Source: a virus
IMG/VR virus record: IMGVR_UViG_3300017746_004298
Location: 1-20,276 of that record
Length of the DNA stretch: 20,276 nt
Direction: 5' to 3' (one strand)
A model generated the notes under the pieces. That model searched no databases. It worked only from the letters and a program-made list of their open reading frames with translations, and was not told the origin of the DNA. Positions 7,994-13,860 of this stretch are shown here, one piece after another. Made by a program: the position numbers and the translations under genes. Within the stretch, counting starts at the first letter, position 1, and each line of letters begins with the position of its first letter.

Positions 7994-8007
7994 AGGTCGT
8001 ATGACCT
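7994..8007 (+). promoter_or_regulatory. Hairpin in the gp23 leader
   Basis: AGGTC, loop GTAT, GACCT forms a 5-bp stem 25 bases before the gp23 ATG. There is no T run after it. It could influence gp23 mRNA stability or translation. The downstream AAGGT at 8019-8023 is a weak, distant Shine-Dalgarno candidate, 9-10 bases before the ATG. Confidence 0.4.
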
Positions 8008-8032
8008 GAGTATGTAGAAGGTAATTATAATA

Positions 8033-9466
8033 ATGTCACAGGTAAAACCCGCACAATCATATATCGATCAGGAACGCGCAGGCGTGCTTCTTGAGAAATG
8101 GGCCCCAGTGCTTGACTATAGTTCTGATAACGTCGCTGCTATCGAAGATGATCACTCTCGTTTGAACACAGCCATCCTCTTGGAAAACCAAGAAGCATGG
8201 TGCTTGAATGAGAACTCATACGGAGGTGGTACGCTTGGCGCAGGAAGTTCTTTTGGTCAGCTCGGAGGTCAGTCATCTGCTGGTGGTGGAGATCACTACG
8301 CAACAGGAGACAATCGTCTTCCCAAGATTCTGATTCCAATGATTCGTCGTACATTCCCTGAACTTATTACTAATGAAATCGTAGGTGTTCAACCAATGAG
8401 CGGTCCAGTAGGACTCGCTTTCGCAATGCGCTATAAGTACGAATCCGACAGTCTCGGTACCGGAATTGATGGTAAATCAATTCCGAATCCAACTGGCGCT
8501 CGTGCTGCATCTGCTTATGCAGATAATAAAGAAGCTGGTTATCAAGAACTTGACACTCGTTTCACAGGTGCTGAATCCGACGCTCTTAGCGGCGGAGACA
8601 TCTTTGACTCAGAGCATCAAGATCAAGATTCTGGTGTTGCTGCGTTGCTACAAGATTACGAATTGACCGGAGATATTCCACAGATGGTAGTTTCTTTTGA
8701 AAAGACCGCTGTTGAAGCTGGTACTCGTAGACTTGCAGCTCGTTGGTCAGTAGAACTCGAACAAGACCTCAAGAACATGAATGGTATCGATATCGACACC
8801 GAATTGACAAACGCTATGTCGTATGAAATTCAGGCTGAGATCGACCGTGAAATGCTCATGAGAATGGTTCAAGTTTGTATCGAAGCAGGTTCCGGAAAAG
8901 GTGTTAGCACCTGGAGCCCAGCAAGTGCTGATGGACGTTGGTTGGCCGAACGTAATCGTGACCTCTATGCTAAGATCATTGTTGAGGCGAATAGAATCGC
9001 TATCCGCAACCGTCGTGGTGCTGCAAACTTTTTAGTTGCAACTCCTCGTGTTTGTGCAATCTTGGAAATGCTCCCTGAGTTTCAGTGGATGCAAGTTCAA
9101 GGCAACGTGAACACCCAACCAGTGGGCATCGCTCGCGTTGGTAATCTTGGTGGTAGATTCAACGTTTACCGCGACACGCGTACTGAGGGTCAATTCGAAG
9201 CTGGTAATCGTTCCACTCGTCTTGAGTACATCCTCTTGGGTTACAAGGGTCCTGAGTTTTACGACACAGGAATCGTGTATTGCCCGTACATCCCAGTGAT
9301 GGTACAACGTACAGTCGGTCCTAATGATTTCGCACCCCGTGTCGGTCTGTTGACACGTTATGGTGTGGTTGACAACATTTTTGGAGCCAACCTATACTAT
9401 CACGTTATTGTGTGCAAGGGTCTTGGAGATCATTTCACTCAAGAAGGTCAAACGTACCTCGGGTAA
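8033..9466 (+). CDS. 23: Major capsid protein gp23
   Basis: 477 residues with the T4-like capsid core: LPKILIPMIRRTFPELITNEIVGVQPMSGPVG (about residues 100-131) is the classic conserved block, followed by AMRYKYES, VSFEKTAVEAGTRRLAARWS and AEIDREMLMRMV, and the C-terminal LTRYGVVDN. It forms the hexamers of the head after gp21 removes the N-terminal part; a site near the LLENQEAW region (about 50-57) is plausible but unproven. Codon choice differs from neighbouring genes (more CGT, GCT, CTC and fewer AGA/CGA), as expected for the most abundant late protein. A strong terminator follows at 9546-9583. Confidence 0.97.
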   Translation: MSQVKPAQSYIDQERAGVLLEKWAPVLDYSSDNVAAIEDDHSRLNTAILLENQEAWCLNENSYGGGTLGAGSSFGQLGGQSSAGGGDHYATGDNRLPKILIPMIRRTFPELITNEIVGVQPMSGPVGLAFAMRYKYESDSLGTGIDGKSIPNPTGARAASAYADNKEAGYQELDTRFTGAESDALSGGDIFDSEHQDQDSGVAALLQDYELTGDIPQMVVSFEKTAVEAGTRRLAARWSVELEQDLKNMNGIDIDTELTNAMSYEIQAEIDREMLMRMVQVCIEAGSGKGVSTWSPASADGRWLAERNRDLYAKIIVEANRIAIRNRRGAANFLVATPRVCAILEMLPEFQWMQVQGNVNTQPVGIARVGNLGGRFNVYRDTRTEGQFEAGNRSTRLEYILLGYKGPEFYDTGIVYCPYIPVMVQRTVGPNDFAPRVGLLTRYGVVDNIFGANLYYHVIVCKGLGDHFTQEGQTYLG

Positions 9467-9545
9467 GTAAGTTCAAGTACTTCGAATAGTTCGTATAGAT
9501 ACTCAAAGCCGTTGAAATGATACATACGGCGATAAAACAATTTTT

Positions 9546-9583
9546 CGACTCTCACAGGTGATGCTGGAGAGTCGTTTTTTTTT
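9546..9583 (+). terminator. Rho-independent terminator after gp23
   Basis: CGACTCTC (9546-9553) pairs perfectly with GAGAGTCG (9567-9574) across a 13-base loop, followed by nine T residues. It ends the late head transcript just before the convergent queF gene. The other strand has only five T after the stem, so it is mainly one-directional. The 79 bases between the gp23 stop and this stem hold no gene that I can see. Confidence 0.93.
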
Positions 9584-9587
9584 GTCT

Positions 9588-10520
9588 CTATTGCTTGGCA
9601 GTTTTGACATGCATCACATTCTCGTCACCCAGATCATGAGCCTCTTGAAATATCAAAGGAAAATCAGTCGCTCTCACTGGATTAATATCTATACCACCTC
9701 TACGAGCATACAAACATGTAACACATAGTCTCGAGGGGGACAACACATCATGTAAACGCTTGTATAGCGTCTCACATATCTCCTCATGGAAATGACACTC
9801 GTCTCGGAAAGACACGATGTACTTCAACAAACTCTCAGGTGTGACCTGATTGTGACCTTCACACATCACATACACATCACCCCAATCCGGTTGACTCGTG
9901 ACACGACAATTGCTCTTGAGCAAGCTGCTGTGATACCTTGTGGTTGTTGACAACACTTCACATGGCTCTTCAACTTCTAACAGCTCTGGGGACTCTTCAT
10001 ATGTATCCAACATCATCTTCCCTAGTCTCTCTTGTGAATACATCGCTTCTATAGTCATATACTTATCATCACATAAAACACTGTCTCCTGGGGCTCTGTT
10101 ACTAGCAGGTATTGTTTTGACGGTGACATGTGTTCCTAACAGTTCAGACAGATCTTTCGCTGCTGTAGTGTCAATAAAATCCATCACTTGAGCTGGAGTG
10201 TCTCCACATTTGAACATGTTGAACGAATTGAAGTACAACTTGATACTCTTGCTCTCCACTATATATTTGCTATCACACGAGTATATAACTTTCGTAACTC
10301 CGGCTACTGGCAGACCGTTGTTAGTTAGCGCGCTCACTTCATACGCATTCCATGTGTCAAAACCAACAAAAGGTAGATCATCATCTTCGATGCTCAAATG
10401 CTTTCTGTTGTTGCTTCTAGGTTCATTGACTAACAATCCAGAATCATACTGATCTTTGTACTGTGATGTCTGCCCTAAATGCTTTGATATTCTACTATTA
10501 TCTAATACTATATTACTCAT
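9588..10520 (-). CDS. queF: NADPH-dependent 7-cyano-7-deazaguanine (preQ0) reductase QueF
   Basis: QueF reduces the nitrile of preQ0 to the aminomethyl of preQ1 with two NADPH. The 310-residue protein has the long, two-domain bacterial architecture. The QueF motif ESKSIKLYFNSFN (89-101) is in the N-terminal half. The catalytic block LLKSNCRVTSQPDWGD (200-215) gives nucleophile Cys205 and Asp212, HFHEE (243-247) supplies His245-Glu246, and ARRGGIDINPVR (272-283) is the conserved C-terminal strand. It is the last gene of a minus-strand operon, overlapping the kinase gene by 8 bases. Host QueF serves tRNA queuosine; here the linked DpdA-like transglycosylase and formyltransferase suggest preQ1 is meant for DNA. 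No queC, queD or queE is in the window. Confidence 0.95.
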   Translation of the reverse strand: MSNIVLDNSRISKHLGQTSQYKDQYDSGLLVNEPRSNNRKHLSIEDDDLPFVGFDTWNAYEVSALTNNGLPVAGVTKVIYSCDSKYIVESKSIKLYFNSFNMFKCGDTPAQVMDFIDTTAAKDLSELLGTHVTVKTIPASNRAPGDSVLCDDKYMTIEAMYSQERLGKMMLDTYEESPELLEVEEPCEVLSTTTRYHSSLLKSNCRVTSQPDWGDVYVMCEGHNQVTPESLLKYIVSFRDECHFHEEICETLYKRLHDVLSPSRLCVTCLYARRGGIDINPVRATDFPLIFQEAHDLGDENVMHVKTAKQ

Positions 10521-11115
10521 TTAAAATTGATCTTATTTTTTCCATCCTCTGCTCGACAGATCCACTCAATCGGATTATCTTATCGCGCCAGGTGTCTTTA
10601 CCGGGTGTCGACATGGATTTGCTCATGATGTCCTCATATATATCCACAATATCTTTCCGGAATTGTGTATTCACACTACGTTCACCATCATCTTCAATTG
10701 GTATATCATCTGGCTCGGTATAGAGTATATAATCCAATCTCTCACCCAACATGCTCAACAAACCACATGCATAGTTTAACACCCACTTTTCAACCGAACC
10801 TTGTTCATGTAACCATCTTGTGAACACATAACCATCTAGTATACACCTATCAAGCACCCATCTCTCATTTTTATTAACGGTGTGATTCTGTAGATGTTCT
10901 TTAAGTATGAACAACTGTGTCACATCATCTCCCTCTTCGTTGATCTTCAGGCCTCCTCGCATCACTTTACGGGTAACTTCCGGTACGAAATTCCATTCAT
11001 CTCGGTACACCTCGTCAACCCCCTGTGTCCATTTTTTCCCGCACAGCTCATCTCTTAATAGATTTAACAGAGTAGTTTTACCTGTACATTGTGCTCCTGT
11101 AAACCCTATCAACAT
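10513..11115 (-). CDS. P-loop nucleoside/nucleotide kinase-like protein (AAA_28/NadR-like)
   Basis: 200 residues. GFTGAQCTGKTT (4-15) is a Walker A loop with Lys13, and WVLDRCILDGYVFTRW (86-101) contains the DR-x motif typical of the deoxynucleoside/nucleotide kinase and NadR-like kinase groups. TEPDDIPIEDDGER (about 133-146) resembles the phosphate-donor lid region. The protein could phosphorylate a nucleoside, a nucleotide or a modified base derivative; the substrate cannot be told from motifs. It has its own sigma70-like promoter only 6 bases upstream of the ATG and overlaps queF, so the pair can be made independently of the rest of the operon. Other members of this family act on nicotinamide riboside, so the dNTP role is inference. 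Confidence 0.75.
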   Translation of the reverse strand: MLIGFTGAQCTGKTTLLNLLRDELCGKKWTQGVDEVYRDEWNFVPEVTRKVMRGGLKINEEGDDVTQLFILKEHLQNHTVNKNERWVLDRCILDGYVFTRWLHEQGSVEKWVLNYACGLLSMLGERLDYILYTEPDDIPIEDDGERSVNTQFRKDIVDIYEDIMSKSMSTPGKDTWRDKIIRLSGSVEQRMEKIRSILNE

Positions 11116-11121
11116 AATATT

Positions 11122-11150
11122 ATTATAACGTCATGTAGATATAAAATCAA
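11122..11150 (-). promoter_or_regulatory. Sigma70-type early promoter for kinase-queF
   Basis: On the minus strand TTGATT (11150-11145), a 17-bp spacer, then a perfect TATAAT (11127-11122), then 6 bases (AATATT) and the ATG at 11115. The usual start 7 bases after the -10 box would be the A of the ATG, so the mRNA would be leaderless. Confidence 0.8.
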
Positions 11151-11155
11151 CTCGA

Positions 11156-11527
11156 TCATCTCGGAAAATTATGTCTATCTTCTACTATCTGTTGAAACTC
11201 CATCTGCTCTTCTGTCGGTTCTTCTCCAACCCAACTGTTGTCTTCAACCCACATGGCACATAGCATGTTCCACACAACTGCTGCTGCGTGATCTTCATCG
11301 TCCTTACCTGACCACCAGGCTTCTAGATGTCGATGCGCACAATCATAAAACACACTCATGGGCATGCCCTTCATCCAGTTGTTCTCTCCATACTTTTCTG
11401 CACCATCCAAGTATCTTCTCATCACACGTTTCAACTCCTTCTGTGGTAAGAGACTCATTCGAAGTTTACCTTCTCCTGTGTCGCGTTGTGCTCCGGTGTC
11501 AAATTGTCTATTCTTCTCTTCCATCAT
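11156..11527 (-). CDS. dATP/dGTP diphosphohydrolase-like protein (MazG-like/MazZ-like)
   Basis: From the preferred start the protein has 123 residues. Its opening FDTGAQRDTGEGK followed by LLP, then GAEKYGENNWMKG and DEDHAAAVVWNML, matches the N-terminal domain called dATP/dGTP diphosphohydrolase (formerly DUF5664), an all-alpha NTP pyrophosphatase related to MazG and to MazZ of 2-aminoadenine phages. Such enzymes hydrolyse purine dNTPs to dNMP. Upstream in-frame starts exist at 11596 and 11542, but they lie inside the membrane-protein gene; the ATG at 11527 has AAGAGA about 6 bases upstream and removes a sequence unlike the family. It sits in the dpd operon, so a role in shaping the purine dNTP pool is likely but unproven. 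No PurZ is visible. Confidence 0.8.
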   Translation of the reverse strand: MMEEKNRQFDTGAQRDTGEGKLRMSLLPQKELKRVMRRYLDGAEKYGENNWMKGMPMSVFYDCAHRHLEAWWSGKDDEDHAAAVVWNMLCAMWVEDNSWVGEEPTEEQMEFQQIVEDRHNFPR

Positions 11528-11756
11528 TAATATCTCTTGCATCTTGGTGTTGATAATGCTTGTTGTATGTCCAGCAACCACACCAAGCTGCGACAATGGT
11601 TGAGAACACTGCTAGCATGGATCCAACGCTCACCAGGTAAACAGCCATCAACATGTTCAACACACACCCGACTACCATCCATTTGCCTTTTTGATTTAAG
11701 TTGCTCCATGGAGCGATCATTTGTTGTGTATAATTTTCGGTCCGGACCGGTTCCAT
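11508..11756 (-). CDS. Small membrane protein, two transmembrane segments
   Basis: 82 residues from the ATG at 11756, with two hydrophobic stretches, roughly residues 27-44 (MVVGCVLNMLMAVYLVSV) and 46-61 (SMLAVFSTIVAAWCGC), joined by a very short turn. The C-terminus is charged. The 11756 ATG has a good GAGGTGG Shine-Dalgarno 4 bases upstream; a second ATG at 11720 overlaps the preceding stop as ATGA and would give 70 residues with the same membrane part. Both starts remain possible. It overlaps genes on both sides, showing it belongs to the operon. Function unknown; its place within a modification/nucleotide operon is not explained. Confidence 0.7.
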   Translation of the reverse strand: MEPVRTENYTQQMIAPWSNLNQKGKWMVVGCVLNMLMAVYLVSVGSMLAVFSTIVAAWCGCWTYNKHYQHQDARDINDGREE

Positions 11757-12259
11757 AGATCCACCTCACAGGTGCTCAATCTCTCGTTCAATGTACTGAA
11801 CCTCTTGATGTTACCTTCATGATCTCTTTCTCTAGTCAAACCTCTCTTGGTTATCTCAACACAATCTATCAGATCAGTGCCATTGTACCCGTTCTCATAT
11901 GATGTACTAAATAAGCCGTCAGGATGGGTAAATCCAATAATAACACCATACTTGACACGAGCGTTATGTTTCTTGACAACCACGTCACCAAGTTCATAGT
12001 TTGTTTCATATTTGAATTTGAAGTTTTCATCTATTAATTTACATTTGTCAGCAGATACTCTTTTTATTTTGTATGTACCGTCTGCTCGGAACATTGGTTT
12101 AAGTCGCTTGTCATACACGATCAATTCGAATCTAGGAGCTCCGGAGCCATCAATTACACTGAACACCTCTCCTACTTGTCGTGTGGTTCCAGTTTTGTAT
12201 CGAACAACACTACCTACCTCTATAGGATCATCTTTGTTTATTTTGAATATTTTCTTCAT
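11717..12259 (-). CDS. Unknown protein with two beta-barrel-like segments
   Basis: 180 residues, basic, without signal peptide or membrane helix. The segments VGSVVRYKTGTTRQVGEVFS (16-35) and YELGDVVVKKHNARVKYGVI (about 90-109) both look like the start of a small SH3/KOW-like barrel, with a hydrophobic strand, a turn of charged residues, then a V-G-x-I/V strand, so the protein may have two such domains. No catalytic motif is seen. Its first bases overlap the lipoprotein gene and its end overlaps the membrane-protein gene. An AGTAAATA octamer lies about 19 bases before its ATG, further than in the other late-promoter genes. I do not recognise a family. Confidence 0.7.
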   Translation of the reverse strand: MKKIFKINKDDPIEVGSVVRYKTGTTRQVGEVFSVIDGSGAPRFELIVYDKRLKPMFRADGTYKIKRVSADKCKLIDENFKFKYETNYELGDVVVKKHNARVKYGVIIGFTHPDGLFSTSYENGYNGTDLIDCVEITKRGLTRERDHEGNIKRFSTLNERLSTCEVDLWNRSGPKIIHNK

Positions 12260-12431
12260 GCTTGTTTGTTTTTGTGTTATTTACTAGTTCTCTCAATAAA
12301 TTTGATGATTGTTGCTCCACCTCTATTGTTATTCTATGATCTATTTGAATTTTGTGTTCTGAAACAAATTTTGTGCAGCTTGTGAGTGTTGATAATATTA
12401 ATAGTGTTGTTATTACTTTATGTGGCTTCAT
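12228..12431 (-). CDS. Small predicted lipoprotein
   Basis: 67 residues. The N-terminus is a signal peptide (MKPHKV, then ITTLLILSTLTSC) ending in the lipobox LTSC, with Cys19 as the lipidated residue. The mature part is 49 residues, hydrophilic and probably helical. The ATG lies inside the 3' end of the formyltransferase gene (14-base overlap) and the 3' end overlaps the next gene by 32 bases. The architecture fits an outer-membrane spanin subunit (Rz1-like) or a superinfection-exclusion lipoprotein; neither can be chosen. A spanin would be unusual in an early-type operon. Confidence 0.7.
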   Translation of the reverse strand: MKPHKVITTLLILSTLTSCTKFVSEHKIQIDHRITIEVEQQSSNLLRELVNNTKTNKHEENIQNKQR

Positions 12432-12981
12432 TTGAATTGCAGGTTAATACTTGTACCCACAATTCTGTAGCCATCTCATGTAAGTGGCAACTTAATTGAT
12501 CTGCTGATGAAAATCTGTTTTGTGTAGAACTTTCTGCCATTACAGGGCCTTCATCTACACCAGCTTCTACTCGATGTATCACACAACCAACGACATCATA
12601 CTCCTTCAAACCACCAGTACTGGCATGACTGTTCTCAAACACCTGCCTTTGTGGATCTTTACCTTTCAACTCTGGATATTTTGTTATGAGCCCGGGATGC
12701 AGATTGTACATCTCATACTCGTTACAAATCTCAGGAGGTATTATCCTCATCCAACCATGTAACGTGACCACAGTGTCAGGATTCAACACCGCCCGGTAAT
12801 CCTGGATGCTGGGTTTTTTAGGAGTGTATATGTTTTCCCGTATACCCTCATGTATATTTTCACACCCTGGTGGTTTGTTAGTCACCACGACGTCTGGATA
12901 TCTACCTATCCTGTTGGCAACATTAACTATTTCAGATCCAGTCTGACTGAAAAACGCGGTCCAATGTTTGTCTTTTATCAT
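12418..12981 (-). CDS. Formyltransferase (PurN-like fold), DpdN-like candidate
   Basis: 187 residues of the formyl_transf fold using 10-formyltetrahydrofolate. The catalytic triad is present in family order: MYNLHPGLITKYPELKGKDP (91-110) gives Asn93 and His95, and GCVIHRVEAGVDEGPV (132-147) gives Asp143. FFSQTGSEI (10-18) replaces the usual substrate-phosphate loop of PurN, LVSGNGSNLQ, suggesting a different acceptor; this is a comparison from memory. The ATG overlaps the stop of the transglycosylase gene by 4 bases (ATGA), which implies coupled synthesis. Phages with DNA containing (formylamino)methyl-deazaguanine are reported to carry a dedicated formyltransferase (DpdN), so this gene is a strong candidate for that role. 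The alternative is an ordinary GAR transformylase for purine synthesis. Confidence 0.85.
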   Translation of the reverse strand: MIKDKHWTAFFSQTGSEIVNVANRIGRYPDVVVTNKPPGCENIHEGIRENIYTPKKPSIQDYRAVLNPDTVVTLHGWMRIIPPEICNEYEMYNLHPGLITKYPELKGKDPQRQVFENSHASTGGLKEYDVVGCVIHRVEAGVDEGPVMAESSTQNRFSSADQLSCHLHEMATELWVQVLTCNSNEAT

Positions 12982-13796
12982 CTGTTAATAATTTTTTTAA
13001 ACATTCTAGTGTTGTATTGTATGTCTTCCATCTGATCATCTGTTACTTGATGTTCAATCAAATCAGCTAACATGGTGCTCGGTTTGTGATATAGGCCCAT
13101 GCTATCATTATATCGGTATCCTTTTATTCCGGCAACTACCGGGTTACTTGTGTCAACACTTCTGATGTTGTATATGTTGTTATCTACATAATACTTAAAC
13201 TCTCTAGCCAAACTACAACCTAATAAGTGGTGAGGTTTTTCCCAGTTCCAATATCCCTCATCAATCAATTGACTGATAAACCTTTTCCTACCGGAGCTGT
13301 ATTTGACTAGTTTCTCTGGTGCCCAGTCACCTTCAACCAATCCAGTTGTTTGATAATAACTATAATCAAAACTTATAGCTATATAATCAGCCCGGTCCTT
13401 CATGAAATTATAACATCTAACCAATTCATTCCAATCTCGTCCTTGCACAACACCAATTCTCAATGCATCTGTCTTATCTGTATACAACTGCTCCCAGTCT
13501 TTCCATTGCTGTATTGTGTCATAACAACTCTCAAGTACATCCGGCACAATGTACCAATTGGGGTGTAACTTGTCTATCCACTCAACGTACTTCTTAGGTT
13601 CAAAGCTTTTACCTAACTCGAATATGCTGTTGTCCAATAGCACCGGTTTATCATCTTTGATCACCATGTTGGAATAATGTTCAAAATACTGCGGATGTGT
13701 TTCAAACAAATGAACCAACGCGTATCCGTAATCGTTATACTCACAAGCTTGATCTAATATGCTTATGGGACTCTCATGTGATACTTCTATTCTCAT
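12978..13796 (-). CDS. dpdA: TGT-like DNA guanine transglycosylase (DpdA-like)
   Basis: 272 residues. TIM-barrel motifs of tRNA-guanine transglycosylases occur in order: LLDNSIFELG (53-62, Asp55), WYIVPDVL (81-88, Asp86), RIGVVQGRD (113-121, Gln118), IAISFDY (139-145), HHLLGCS (189-195), and RSVDTSNPV (212-220), where Asp215 is the likely nucleophile. The C-terminal zinc-binding cysteine cluster of bacterial Tgt is absent and the protein is about 100 residues shorter, as in phage DpdA proteins that insert 7-deazaguanines into DNA rather than tRNA. An upstream in-frame ATG at 13850 is rejected because that extension would cover the sigma70 promoter. First gene of the operon ending in queF. Which DpdA subfamily and which sequence context it prefers cannot be told. 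Confidence 0.85.
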   Translation of the reverse strand: MRIEVSHESPISILDQACEYNDYGYALVHLFETHPQYFEHYSNMVIKDDKPVLLDNSIFELGKSFEPKKYVEWIDKLHPNWYIVPDVLESCYDTIQQWKDWEQLYTDKTDALRIGVVQGRDWNELVRCYNFMKDRADYIAISFDYSYYQTTGLVEGDWAPEKLVKYSSGRKRFISQLIDEGYWNWEKPHHLLGCSLAREFKYYVDNNIYNIRSVDTSNPVVAGIKGYRYNDSMGLYHKPSTMLADLIEHQVTDDQMEDIQYNTRMFKKIINR

Positions 13797-13802
13797 ACTA
13801 TT

Positions 13803-13831
13803 ATTATAACACCTTATGTTGCATATGTCAA
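13803..13831 (-). promoter_or_regulatory. Consensus sigma70 early promoter of the dpd operon
   Basis: On the minus strand a perfect TTGACA (13831-13826), exactly 17 bp, and a perfect TATAAT (13808-13803). AATAGT (6 bases) then leads directly to the dpdA ATG at 13796. Transcription is expected to start on the A of the ATG. No ribosome binding site fits before it. Confidence 0.92.
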
Positions 13832-13847
13832 CAACAATGTATATAAT

Positions 13848-13855
13848 CATAAATA
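13848..13855 (+). promoter_or_regulatory. T4-type late promoter of the clpC-like gene (CATAAATA)
   Basis: CATAAATA (one mismatch to TATAAATA) ends 5 bases (CACAT) before the ATG at 13861, so the predicted first base is the A of the ATG. It lies 17 bp from the -35 box of the divergent early dpd promoter. Confidence 0.75.
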
Positions 13856-13860
13856 CACAT

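Noticed and set aside
9467-9545. Possible RNA gene between the gp23 stop and the terminator
   Set aside because: Only a weak GCCG/CGGC pairing is visible; no conserved RNA structure recognised.
11156-11527. Evidence for a 2-aminoadenine (Z) genome from the MazZ-like protein
   Set aside because: No PurZ or Z-type polymerase is in the window; this domain family is widespread, so a Z genome is not supported.
11089-11553. 154-codon plus-strand frame across the kinase promoter and the dNTP hydrolase gene
   Set aside because: Opposite a conserved enzyme and across a strong promoter; no family features.
13797-13850. N-terminal extension of the transglycosylase starting at the ATG at 13850
   Set aside because: The extra 18 codons coincide with TTGACA-17-TATAAT of the operon promoter and do not resemble the family.
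13816-13860. Earlier ATG for the clpC-like gene
   Set aside because: The extension overlaps the late octamer and the divergent promoter; the Clp N-domain begins normally at 13861.
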